From Chromatiales bacterium (GTDB lineage Bacteria; Pseudomonadota; Gammaproteobacteria; Chromatiales; Chromatiaceae): a stretch of 41,493 nucleotides of DNA. Shown here in pieces: positions 15,912 through 24,112 of the stretch. The notes below the pieces were generated by a model. That model did no database searches, had not been told where the DNA came from, and worked only from the letters and a program-made list of their open reading frames with translations. The stretch spans positions 1-41,493 of the forward strand of contig JANTHJ010000017.1 in NCBI GenBank assembly GCA_024762475.1, given 5' to 3'. The position numbers and the translations under genes are program-made. Within the stretch, counting starts at the first letter, position 1, and each line of letters starts with the position of its first letter.

Positions 15912-17912
15912 TCAGGGCAACATCTCCAGCGGAATCGGGAACACCGAATCCCCATCCACCGGCCCGCCGTCCAGGCTGACCCACAGGTCGGTGTGGTCAT
16001 GCAGCGCCCGGTAATACTGGATCTTGTCCTCCAGGCGCTGGATGAAGGCGATCTGCTCGCGCGCCGGCCAGGCCTCCCAGTCGGCCAACGACAGTTTCAT
16101 CACCTCGCCGGTGTAGGGCAGGCCCTCGATGTACTCGCGCATGAAACCCAGATCCGCCAGGCTGTTGCCTGCACCGGCCGTGGTGGCGGTGGTCTCGCCG
16201 AGTTTTTCCGGATCGCGGGCGATGGTGGCGGCCAGGCTCTTGAGCTCGTTAAGGAAGTTGTCCGGCGACAGCAGTCCTTCCTCGGCGGTCTGTAATACCT
16301 GCTGCAGGATATCGTGCAGGTCGGACAGCTGGTCGCGTGTCAGTAGTGCCAGGACATCGAGCGTGCGCTTTTCGGGGTTGCGGATGTCATGGTCGAGCAG
16401 CCAGGCATTGAACACCCGAGGGATCCTGCCGCCCTCGGTCTTCTGCAGATAGCGCATCTGCAGGGCATAGCCCAGCTTGGCGATCTTGCTTTTCAGTTCG
16501 GCCAGCTGCGGGTTGGGTGCCGGTTCGGGCGCCCGTTCGACCGGCTTTTGCAGCGGCTGGCCGGTAGCCGCGATCTGCACCTGCATGGTGATCTGTCCTG
16601 CCACGGTATCGAGAACCTGCCCGAACTCCTGTACGTCGCCGGTGGGAACTCCATAGTAGAGACTGCCGATACCGGGGAAACGGGAGAGCTCGCGATAGGC
16701 GGCCGCAGCCCGTGCGTGGTCTGCCTTGGTCGCCGGAGTGAGCAGATGCAGCACGAAGATGGCGATGCCCTTGTCGCGCGCCAGCTTGTTCAGCTGTTTC
16801 GCGCTCAATCCGGTGCCCGAGAGCGAGTCGCCGGCCTCGCGCGGGCCGGCATCGGTAATCAGCACGATGTACCGGGCGGCATGGCCGTTCCAGCCCATGT
16901 TGTCGATGGCGCGCTTGATGCCCGCGTAGGCATCCTCCTTGAAGTCCAGGCTGGAGACCTGAGCGGCCTTGAGGCTCTGTATCTGTTGCAAAAAGGTGCC
17001 GGGATTGCGCCCCTGTTCCAGGGTCACAAAGGTGCGCGCCAGGTATCCGAGCTCAGGGGTGCTCTGCAGGTTATCGCGGAAGGCGACCAGGCCGAAGTTG
17101 ACGTTGCCCAACAGGCCGGCATCGCCGAGGCTGTCATAGATCTTCATGACGGCCTCGCGGGTGCGGTCGATATACGGGTCCATCGACAGAGTAGAGTCGA
17201 TGACGAACGCCAGACCGGCGTTGTAGCCTTTGAGCTTGGCCGCCGGTGCGGCCTTCTTCGCTGCCGATTGCGGCTTGGCCTTGGCGATCTTCGGTGGGCT
17301 CTCGCGCAACGGGACGCTGGCAACCTTCAGCATGCGGGCCTGCTCGTCACCCACGTAGACGTCGCGGAAGTCGAGAATCGGCACCAGGTAGAAATCCTTG
17401 CGGATATCCAGTTTGCCGGCGGGCTGGATGGCCACCACTGGCGAACCGGGCCTGATTTCGCCTTTCAGCGCCGCCTGGTAGAGGGCCTGGTAGCGCTTGA
17501 GGTCGCGCTTTCCTGCAATTTCCTGCAGTGCCTCGGCACTGCGAAACAGGAGCGCCCGATCGTGACCCCTTGGCTCACGGAAGGCCACCGTGAGTCCCTG
17601 GTTCCAGTCGATGGCGTCTCTGCCGCGAAGCCAGCCCTTGACGGTGCCGTGGCGGTCGGTGCCTACCTGAATCCAGTTCTCGCCCCGTTGCTGTTTGCGT
17701 GCATAGACGTAATAGGCGGTGAACGGCGTTGTCGGCTTGCCCGCTGCTCCGGGTGCGCCGTACAGCCTGCCACCCGGAATCACCAGTACCCGCTGGTAGA
17801 GCGATTGCTTGCCCGACATTAGCAGCGGGGTACGCTCTGCCGCCAGGACCGGCAAGGCCAGCAGGAGCGACAGGGCGAGCGATAGAACGACAGGGATTCG
17901 GATCGGTTTCAT
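15912..17912 (-). CDS. Periplasmic SH3-like plus VWA-domain protein resembling the sensor half of PpkA
   Basis: From the chosen ATG at 17912 the product is 666 residues. A signal peptide (VVLSLALSLLLALPVLAA) is followed by an SH3-like region (about 35-115, KQSLYQRVLVIPGGRLY to GWLRGRDAID), an Ala/Lys-rich linker, and a von Willebrand A domain (about 235-430). The metal site shows as FVIDSTLSMDPY and LITDAGPRE. An alpha-helical C-terminal region (about 455-660) follows. The same order occurs after the transmembrane helix of T6SS kinase PpkA as I recall it, but no kinase domain is present here. ATG 17912 has GGAAGTGAAG upstream; an ATG at 17927 lacks a ribosome site and overlaps the upstream gene. 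It follows the Sel1-like gene by 5 bases. Confidence 0.7.
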   Translation of the reverse strand: MKPIRIPVVLSLALSLLLALPVLAAERTPLLMSGKQSLYQRVLVIPGGRLYGAPGAAGKPTTPFTAYYVYARKQQRGENWIQVGTDRHGTVKGWLRGRDAIDWNQGLTVAFREPRGHDRALLFRSAEALQEIAGKRDLKRYQALYQAALKGEIRPGSPVVAIQPAGKLDIRKDFYLVPILDFRDVYVGDEQARMLKVASVPLRESPPKIAKAKPQSAAKKAAPAAKLKGYNAGLAFVIDSTLSMDPYIDRTREAVMKIYDSLGDAGLLGNVNFGLVAFRDNLQSTPELGYLARTFVTLEQGRNPGTFLQQIQSLKAAQVSSLDFKEDAYAGIKRAIDNMGWNGHAARYIVLITDAGPREAGDSLSGTGLSAKQLNKLARDKGIAIFVLHLLTPATKADHARAAAAYRELSRFPGIGSLYYGVPTGDVQEFGQVLDTVAGQITMQVQIAATGQPLQKPVERAPEPAPNPQLAELKSKIAKLGYALQMRYLQKTEGGRIPRVFNAWLLDHDIRNPEKRTLDVLALLTRDQLSDLHDILQQVLQTAEEGLLSPDNFLNELKSLAATIARDPEKLGETTATTAGAGNSLADLGFMREYIEGLPYTGEVMKLSLADWEAWPAREQIAFIQRLEDKIQYYRALHDHTDLWVSLDGGPVDGDSVFPIPLEMLP

Positions 17913-17917
17913 CGGCT

Positions 17918-18592
17918 TCACTTCCATAACAGCATCAGTCCACGGGCGCGTTCGTCACCGTCGGCAGCCGCCTTTTCGACGCGTATCTTCAGTACCTGGA
18001 GCGCCGCTTCGGCCTCCTTCATCCCGGCGCGCGCAGCAACGCTATACCACTTGTGCGCCTGCGGTTCGTCCGGTCGCTCAAACAGCCCGCCGGGTTCGAA
18101 GCCCGTCGGGTCGGCTTCGCGTGCGAGCTTCATGGCCGCAGGGCCAAACCCCTGCCCCGCCGCGAAGTAATACAGTAGATAGGCATCGTCCAGCTGCCCG
18201 TCGTCCTCGAACTGGCGCGCCCGGTTCCAGATCAGCTCCAGGTCGATGGGCGGTTTGGCCTGGGCCTCACGGATCAGGCGCCGGGCCACGGCACCTGGTC
18301 CGGCATCCTTGGCGACGACGTCGCCGGTGCCCACGGGAGATTCGGCGCCCGTCGCGGACGCGGCTTCGGTTTCGTTCGACGGGCCCGCACTTTGCGTGCC
18401 GGCCGGGCCAAGCAGGCTCGGGCGCTCGACCGGTGGCAGGGGTTCCTTCGAATTGTCGCGATCTTCCTGTACTGGCACCAGTAGCACCGCAATGACGGTT
18501 ATGATCGCGACAATGAAGATCCACTTGCCAGCGCCGCCATGGCGATTCTTTGTGTCGTTTTGCAGCTGGTCGGGCGCTTGTTCCGGTTCCAC
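17918..18592 (-). CDS. Membrane-anchored Sel1-like repeat protein
   Basis: From the chosen GTG the protein has 224 residues. A short cytoplasmic head is followed by one transmembrane helix (IFIVAIITVIAVLLVPV, about 26-43), a Pro/Ser/Thr/Ala-rich periplasmic linker, then alpha-helical repeats. One is DDAYLLYYFAAGQGFGPAAMKLA and the other EPQAHKWYSVAARAGMKEAEAAL; both have the Sel1 'A..Y..AA..G...A' pattern. Such repeats mediate protein contacts. It is immediately upstream of the SH3/VWA gene, so the two products probably act together at the inner membrane. The frame is open up to a TTG at 18745; no ribosome site is clear and the start is doubtful. Confidence 0.6.
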   Translation of the reverse strand: MEPEQAPDQLQNDTKNRHGGAGKWIFIVAIITVIAVLLVPVQEDRDNSKEPLPPVERPSLLGPAGTQSAGPSNETEAASATGAESPVGTGDVVAKDAGPGAVARRLIREAQAKPPIDLELIWNRARQFEDDGQLDDAYLLYYFAAGQGFGPAAMKLAREADPTGFEPGGLFERPDEPQAHKWYSVAARAGMKEAEAALQVLKIRVEKAAADGDERARGLMLLWK

Positions 18593-18828
18593 GTGCTTGA
18601 CTCGCTCTGGGAAGGCCTTGAAAGTACCGATTATCCTGCCGCGGGGCAGCGAGTGCAAAGGAAGGTGTGAAAAATGCCGGTCTTCCGCTGGTATGGAGAG
18701 AGCATCGGCAAGATCGAACGCTGCAAGCGATTGATTTTCGAGCAAGCTGCAAACCGCGTTTACGGCGCAGCGTTCTCTGGGAACAACCAGGCGGTGGCTT
18801 TATCGGGTTTCAGAGACAGGAGAGGAAG

Positions 18829-19464
18829 TTGACACGACTCAAGCAATTCGCGATTTGCCTGTTGGTTCTCCTGGCGGGGAGCACCTCGGCGCCGGCGGGT
18901 TATATCGATACGGTGCCGACCTTCTGGCGCAATCTGTATCCGGATGGCGGGCGCGGGCTGTACTGCGGGAGGCGTTTCGGCGAGTACGACCGGCGGTATA
19001 ACATCGAGCATGTCTTCCCGATGGGGTGGGTGGCCCGCCAGCTGAAGTGTGGGGATCGCAAGCAGTGCCGGCGGCGCAGTGAGCTGTTCAACCGGATCGA
19101 GTCCGACATGCACAACATGTACCCGGCACGCAAAGACCTGAACCGCCTGCGCGGCTCCTATGCCTACGGCATCATCAGGGGGGAGCGCTGGGTCGAGCCG
19201 GGCTGCGATTTCGAGATCGATGATCGTCGCCGTCGTGCCGAGCCCCGGCCTGCGGTGCGGGGGGACATCGCCCGGGCCATGCTCTACATGGCCGACCAAT
19301 ATCATCTCAACCTGTTCAAGCGCCAGCGCCAACTGCTGCTGAAGTGGAACCGGCAGGATCCGCCGGGCAAGGAAGAACTGCGCCGCAATCGGATCATCAA
19401 GCGGCTACAGGGGAATGGGAACCCGTGGATAGCACCGGATCGCAGGGCGGTACGCGGTCGGTAA
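18829..19464 (+). CDS. Endonuclease I family secreted nuclease
   Basis: The 211-residue protein carries a signal peptide (QFAICLLVLLAGSTSAPAG) and endonuclease I (EndA/NucM) motifs. YNIEHVFPMGW holds the catalytic His of the beta-beta-alpha-metal fold, and RIESDMHNMYPA the metal-binding Asn region. Conserved Cys residues (YCGRRF, LKCGD, KQCRR, GCDFEI) suggest disulfides. It cleaves DNA non-specifically in the periplasm or outside the cell. The start is a TTG at 18829, chosen because AGGAGAGGAAG lies just before it and it sits directly before the signal peptide. Compared with E. coli EndA (about 235) it is slightly short. It converges with the SCP2-like gene. Confidence 0.85.
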   Translation: MTRLKQFAICLLVLLAGSTSAPAGYIDTVPTFWRNLYPDGGRGLYCGRRFGEYDRRYNIEHVFPMGWVARQLKCGDRKQCRRRSELFNRIESDMHNMYPARKDLNRLRGSYAYGIIRGERWVEPGCDFEIDDRRRRAEPRPAVRGDIARAMLYMADQYHLNLFKRQRQLLLKWNRQDPPGKEELRRNRIIKRLQGNGNPWIAPDRRAVRGR

Positions 19465-19474
19465 AGCGGGTTGT

Positions 19475-19515
19475 GTCCCGGCAGGGGGTTGGTCTGGTGA
19501 TCCCCTGCCGGGGAC
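19475..19515. terminator. Hairpin between convergent genes
   Basis: GTCCCGGCAGGGG (19475-19487) pairs with CCCCTGCCGGGGAC (19502-19515) with one bulged G and a 14-base loop. It sits between the converging ends of endonuclease I and the SCP2-like gene. There is no T-tract, so it is a stable stem that may block readthrough both ways, not a classical intrinsic terminator. Confidence 0.45.
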
Positions 19516-19522
19516 AGGCGGC

Positions 19523-19927
19523 TCAGTCGGTTGGGATCTTGCCCATCAGGCCAAAGCTCTTGACGAAGGGGCCGGCCATGCGCGGGTCCTTGATCATGGC
19601 CTTGAAGTCACCCTTCAGGAACTTCAGTTTGCCGGTGGTGAAGGCCATGCCCAGACCGGTCATGCCGATGCCCTTGGCAGCCCATTTCTTCCAGTCATCC
19701 GGGGTGGCGCGCATGTCCCAGTCGGGGTCGGTGCCGTCATAGCTGCCGGCCTCGACGCATTCGCCGTTGACCACCTTGAAGATGCCACGGGGCTGATCCT
19801 CGCCCTTGAAGCCGCAGGCGATGTTCGAGTTGAAGCCGATCTCGGCCAGCTTGTCTTTCACCTCGGGGTCTGCGTTCCACGCATCCTTGAGACCCTTCAT
19901 CCATTCGTCCGAAAAGAGTTCTGACAT
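19523..19927 (-). CDS. SCP2 sterol-binding-domain-like protein
   Basis: The 134-residue soluble protein has the pattern of small bacterial SCP2-like lipid-binding proteins: an N-terminal helix (FSDEWMKGLKDAWNAD), central strands IFKVVNGECVEAG, and a C-terminal half MTGLGMAFTTGKLKFLKGD, which is the typical 'a.. G. l...G.lk..Gd' region, followed by a helix. The ligand is unknown; a hydrophobic or acyl compound is expected. The ATG follows a perfect AGGAGG ribosome site, suggesting high expression. It is monocistronic, divergent from metH with about 284 bases between. Confidence 0.7.
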   Translation of the reverse strand: MSELFSDEWMKGLKDAWNADPEVKDKLAEIGFNSNIACGFKGEDQPRGIFKVVNGECVEAGSYDGTDPDWDMRATPDDWKKWAAKGIGMTGLGMAFTTGKLKFLKGDFKAMIKDPRMAGPFVKSFGLMGKIPTD

Positions 19928-20177
19928 TGCTTGATTCCTCCTCGCAGGTCATTCCTGCCCGTGCAATCGGGCATTGGGCTTTGTTTCGGCGTCGTGCGGG
20001 CGCCTATTCGCCAAGGGGGCCGCTGATCAGTTCATCATGATGTGCTCGCGCCAGAATCGATCAGGGGCCTCCCAAGGGCGACGCGCCTATCTAACCACAA
20101 TTCCCGTCCCCGGTCCCATAACCTTCGTCGATATGCCGGGCCGCCCCCTCAACGCCCTTCGCAACCGTGGTGGCCTG

Positions 20178-20183
20178 TATAAT
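20178..20183 (+). promoter_or_regulatory. Likely -10 box of the metH promoter
   Basis: A perfect TATAAT lies 28 bases before the metH ATG. The -35 is poor (TTCGCA at a short 14-base spacing is the nearest resemblance), so activation by a regulator such as MetR is possible but not shown. The remaining 19928-20177 stretch shows no recognised riboswitch or gene. Confidence 0.45.
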
Positions 20184-20211
20184 CGATCGATTGACCACTG
20201 CGGATTCAGAG

Positions 20212-23200
20212 ATGCAACCCCACCGAACAGCTGAGCTCGAGACCCTGCTGCAGACGCGCATTCTCATTCTCGATGGTGCCATGGGCACCATGATCCAGCG
20301 CCATAGGCTGGAGGAGGCCGACTACCGCGGCGAGCGCTTTGCCGACTGGCCCAGCGAACTCAAGGGCAACAACGACCTGTTGGCGATTACTCAGCCGCAG
20401 ATCATCCGTGGCATCCATGAGCAATACCTGCAGGCGGGTGCCGACATCATCGAGACCAATACCTTCAACGGCACCCGGGTGTCGATGTCGGACTACGGCA
20501 TGCAGGAGCTGGCCTGGGAGATCAACCTCGAGGCTACCAGGCTGGCGCGCGAGGTGGCGGACCAATACAGCACGCCCGAGAAGCCACGCTTCGTCGCCGG
20601 GGTGTTGGGACCGACCAGTCGCACCCTGTCGATCTCACCCGATGTGAACGACCCCGGCTACCGCGCGATCAGCTTCGAAGAGCTCGAAGCACAGTATCAC
20701 GAGTCCACCGACGCCCTGGTACAGGGCGGGGCCGACATCCTGCTGATCGAGACCATCTTCGACACCCTCAATGCCAAGGCGGCGATCTTTGCCATCGAGC
20801 GCTATTTCGAGGAAAAGGGCATCCGTCTGCCGGTCATGATCTCGGGCACCATCACCGATGCCTCGGGGCGGACACTCTCGGGGCAGGTCACCGAGGCCTT
20901 CTACAACAGCCTGCGACATGCCGAGCCCATCTCCATCGGCCTGAACTGCGCCCTGGGGCCGGACCTGCTGCGCCAGTACGTGGAAGAGATGTCGCGGGTG
21001 GCCGAGTGCTTCGTCAATGCGCATCCGAACGCCGGTCTGCCGAACGAATTCGGCGAGTATGACCTCACCCCGCAGGGGATGGCCCAAGAAATCGGCGAAT
21101 GGGCGCACAGCGGCTTTCTCAACATCGTCGGCGGCTGCTGCGGCTCGACCCCCGAACATATTGCGGCGATCGCCGAGGCGGTCAAGGACTTGCCACCGCG
21201 CAGGCGTCCGCAGCTCGAATCGGCCTGCCGCCTTTCCGGGCTCGAACCGCTCAACATCACCGAGGACTCGTTGTTCGTCAACGTGGGCGAACGGGCGAAC
21301 GTGACCGGCTCGGCGAAGTTCAAGCGCCTGATCCTCAACGAGGAGTACGACGAGGCCCTGGACGTCTGCCGCACCCAGGTTGAAGAGGGTGCGCAGATCG
21401 TCGATGTCAACATGGACGAGGGCATGCTCGACGGCAAGGCGGCGATGGTGCGCTTCCTCAACCTGATGGCGGCCGAGCCGGATATCGCCCGCGTGCCGGT
21501 GATGATCGACTCCTCCAAGTGGGAGATCATCGAGGCAGGCCTGCAGTGCGTGCAGGGCAAGCCCATCGTCAACTCCATCTCCATGAAGGAGGGCGAGGAC
21601 AAGTTTCGCGAGCAGGCGCGCCTGTGCCGCCGTTTTGGCGCGGCGGTGATCGTGATGGCCTTCGACGAGACCGGTCAGGCGGACACCTATCAGCGCAAGA
21701 TCGAGATCTGCGAGCGCGCCTATCGCATTCTGGTGGATGAACTGAACTTCCCGGCCGAGGACATCATCTTCGACCCCAACATCTTCGCCGTGGCCACCGG
21801 TATCGAGGAGCACAACAACTACGCGGTGGACTTCATCGAGGCCACCCGCTGGATCAAACAACATCTGCCCCATGCCCTGGTTTCGGGCGGGGTGTCCAAC
21901 GTCTCCTTCTCCTTCCGCGGCAACAACCCGGTGCGCGAGGCCATCCACGCGGTGTTCCTGTATCACGCCATCCGTGCCGGCATGGACATGGGCATCGTCA
22001 ATGCCGGGCAGCTCGCGGTCTACGACGAGCTGCCGGAGGAACTGCGCAATGCGGTGGAGGACGTGATCCTCAACCGTGACCCGGAGGCCGGCGAGCGTCT
22101 GGTGGAGCTGGCACCCAAGTACGCCGGCGACGGGGCCGCAGTGGAGAAGAAGGACGACCTGGAATGGCGCGGCTGGCCGGTGGAGAAACGCCTGGCGCAC
22201 GCCCTGGTCAAGGGCATCACTGAATTCATCGACGAGGATACCGAGGAGGCGCGGCAGAAGCTGGGTCGCCCGCTGGACGTGATCGAAGGCCCCCTGATGG
22301 CCGGCATGAACGTGGTCGGCGACCTGTTCGGTGCGGGCAAGATGTTCCTGCCCCAGGTGGTGAAATCGGCGCGCGTGATGAAGAAGGCGGTCGCCTACCT
22401 GGAACCCTATCTGGAGGCCGAGAAGGCCGAATGCGGCGCCGAGGCGGCGGGCAAGATCCTGATGGCCACGGTCAAGGGCGATGTGCACGACATCGGAAAG
22501 AACATCGTCGGCGTGGTGCTGCAATGCAACAGCTACGAGGTGATCGATCTCGGGGTGATGGTGCCGGCCGAGACCATTCTCAAGACCGCCATCGACGAGC
22601 AGGTGGACATCATCGGCCTGTCCGGCCTGATCACCCCCTCGCTGGACGAGATGGTACATGTCGCCAAGGAGATGAAGCGTCGGGGCTTCACCCTGCCGCT
22701 GATGATCGGCGGGGCGACCACCTCCAAGGCGCATACCGCGGTCAAGATCGAGCCCGAATACGAGCACGGCGTGATCTATGTGGCCGATGCCTCGCGTGCA
22801 GTGGGCGTGGCCTCGGTGCTGCTGTCGGATGAGCAGAAGCCGGACTTCCTCGCCGGGCTGAAGGAGGAATACGAACAGGTGCGCCAGGCGCGCGCCGGCA
22901 AGCGCAAGCGGCAGGACCTGGTGAGCCTGGAAGAGGCCCGGGCCAACCGCACGCCGATCGATTGGGCGCAGGCCGAGATCGTGGCGCCCAGGCACCCGGG
23001 GATCACCGTGTTCGACGATATCGACCTGCGCGAGATCGTCCCCTACATCGACTGGACGTTCTTCTTCCACGCCTGGCAGCTGCGCGGGCGCTTCCCCAAG
23101 ATCCTCGACGATCCCGAAAAGGGCGAGGAGGCGCGCAAGCTGTATGCCGATGCCCGGGTGATGCTGCAGCAGATCATCGACGAGGGCTGGCTCAAGGCCC

Positions 23201-23937
23201 GGGCGGTAGTGGGTCTGTTCCCGGCGAATACGGTAGGCGACGATATCGAGATATACCAGGACGATTCCCGCACCGAGGTGCGCATGGTGCTGCACAACCT
23301 GCGCAAGCAAGTGCGTCAACCCGAGGGTAAGTTTAACGAGTCGCTGGCCGATTATGTGGCGCCGAGGGAGAGCGGCATTCCCGACTGGATCGGCGGCTTC
23401 GCCGCCACCGCCGGGATCGGCATCGACGAGAAGCTGGCCGAGTTCGAGGCGGACCACGACGACTACCACGCGATCATGCTCAAGGCCCTGGCCGACCGCC
23501 TAGCCGAGGCGCTCACCGAATGGCTGCACCGCAAGGTGCGTACCGAGCTGTGGGGATACGAAGCACAGGGAGGTGCAAGTGTCGCGGGAGGCAGGACGCC
23601 GGAAGCGACCGCGCCGGAAATCGGGGCGATGTTGCGCGAGGAATTTCAGGGCATCCGCCCGGCCATGGGCTATCCGGCCTCGCCCGACCACACCGAGAAG
23701 GACCTGCTCTGGGAGCTGCTGGATGCCGAGGCCAATACCGGTATCTGGCTCACCGAGTCGAAGGCGATGGTGCCCACCGCAGCGGTTTCGGGTCTGTATT
23801 TTGCGCATCCTGCGGCGCGCTACTTCGCGGTCGGCAAGATCAACCGCGACCAGGTCGAGGACTATGCCCGGCGCAAGGGCATGTCGGTGCAGGATATCGA
23901 GAAATGGTTGGGCCAGAACCTGGCCTACGACAACTGA
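20212..23937 (+). CDS. metH: Cobalamin-dependent methionine synthase MetH
   Basis: The 1241-residue enzyme (E. coli 1227) transfers methyl from 5-methyltetrahydrofolate via cobalamin to homocysteine. Four modules are in order. The homocysteine domain (about 1-330) starts [11 protein letters not shown]; its zinc Cys lie in GLNCALG and GGCCGST. The pterin domain (about 350-620) includes [11 protein letters not shown] and [11 protein letters not shown]. The cobalamin module (about 650-890) has DVHDIGKN with the cobalt-ligand His near residue 760. The reactivation domain (about 910-1241) includes [15 protein letters not shown] for S-adenosylmethionine binding. The ATG at 20212 matches the family start; the frame opens 15 codons earlier without support, and the ribosome site is weak. 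Confidence 0.97.
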   Translation: MQPHRTAELETLLQTRILILDGAMGTMIQRHRLEEADYRGERFADWPSELKGNNDLLAITQPQIIRGIHEQYLQAGADIIETNTFNGTRVSMSDYGMQELAWEINLEATRLAREVADQYSTPEKPRFVAGVLGPTSRTLSISPDVNDPGYRAISFEELEAQYHESTDALVQGGADILLIETIFDTLNAKAAIFAIERYFEEKGIRLPVMISGTITDASGRTLSGQVTEAFYNSLRHAEPISIGLNCALGPDLLRQYVEEMSRVAECFVNAHPNAGLPNEFGEYDLTPQGMAQEIGEWAHSGFLNIVGGCCGSTPEHIAAIAEAVKDLPPRRRPQLESACRLSGLEPLNITEDSLFVNVGERANVTGSAKFKRLILNEEYDEALDVCRTQVEEGAQIVDVNMDEGMLDGKAAMVRFLNLMAAEPDIARVPVMIDSSKWEIIEAGLQCVQGKPIVNSISMKEGEDKFREQARLCRRFGAAVIVMAFDETGQADTYQRKIEICERAYRILVDELNFPAEDIIFDPNIFAVATGIEEHNNYAVDFIEATRWIKQHLPHALVSGGVSNVSFSFRGNNPVREAIHAVFLYHAIRAGMDMGIVNAGQLAVYDELPEELRNAVEDVILNRDPEAGERLVELAPKYAGDGAAVEKKDDLEWRGWPVEKRLAHALVKGITEFIDEDTEEARQKLGRPLDVIEGPLMAGMNVVGDLFGAGKMFLPQVVKSARVMKKAVAYLEPYLEAEKAECGAEAAGKILMATVKGDVHDIGKNIVGVVLQCNSYEVIDLGVMVPAETILKTAIDEQVDIIGLSGLITPSLDEMVHVAKEMKRRGFTLPLMIGGATTSKAHTAVKIEPEYEHGVIYVADASRAVGVASVLLSDEQKPDFLAGLKEEYEQVRQARAGKRKRQDLVSLEEARANRTPIDWAQAEIVAPRHPGITVFDDIDLREIVPYIDWTFFFHAWQLRGRFPKILDDPEKGEEARKLYADARVMLQQIIDEGWLKARAVVGLFPANTVGDDIEIYQDDSRTEVRMVLHNLRKQVRQPEGKFNESLADYVAPRESGIPDWIGGFAATAGIGIDEKLAEFEADHDDYHAIMLKALADRLAEALTEWLHRKVRTELWGYEAQGGASVAGGRTPEATAPEIGAMLREEFQGIRPAMGYPASPDHTEKDLLWELLDAEANTGIWLTESKAMVPTAAVSGLYFAHPAARYFAVGKINRDQVEDYARRKGMSVQDIEKWLGQNLAYDN

Positions 23938-23946
23938 GGAGTCGCT

Positions 23947-24102
23947 ATGGGGTACATGCAGGGTGAGATGTTCGTGGCGATGCCTTCGCTGGTGTCGCTA
24001 TTGGCGGGGATTGCGATCCTGATCTGGCCACGGCTGCTCAACTACATCGTGGCCTTCTATCTGATCCTGATCGGACTGGTGGGCCTGCTCCCATTGCTCT
24101 GA
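23947..24102 (+). CDS. DUF3096-like small membrane peptide
   Basis: This 51-residue peptide begins at an ATG 7 bases after a GAGGAGT ribosome site and 9 bases after the metH stop. It contains two hydrophobic helices: LVSLLAGIAILIWPRLLNYIV and AFYLILIGLVGLLPLL (each quoted in its core: GIAILIWPRLLN, FYLILIGLVGLL). The 'GI.ILI.P..LNYIVA.YLI..G..GL' pattern is that of the DUF3096 family, which has no known function. It probably shares the metH transcript. Missed easily because of its length. Confidence 0.75.
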   Translation: MGYMQGEMFVAMPSLVSLLAGIAILIWPRLLNYIVAFYLILIGLVGLLPLL

Positions 24103-24112
24103 ACGGCGCCCG

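Noticed and set aside
19928-20211. Possible cobalamin or SAH riboswitch before metH
   Set aside because: No B12-box-like core or the conserved SAH riboswitch elements could be found, and a TATAAT only 28 bases before the ATG leaves no room for a leader structure.
20635-23469. 944-codon open frame antisense to metH
   Set aside because: His/Leu/Gln/Val-rich composition typical of antisense reading of a high-GC gene; metH is complete on the other strand.
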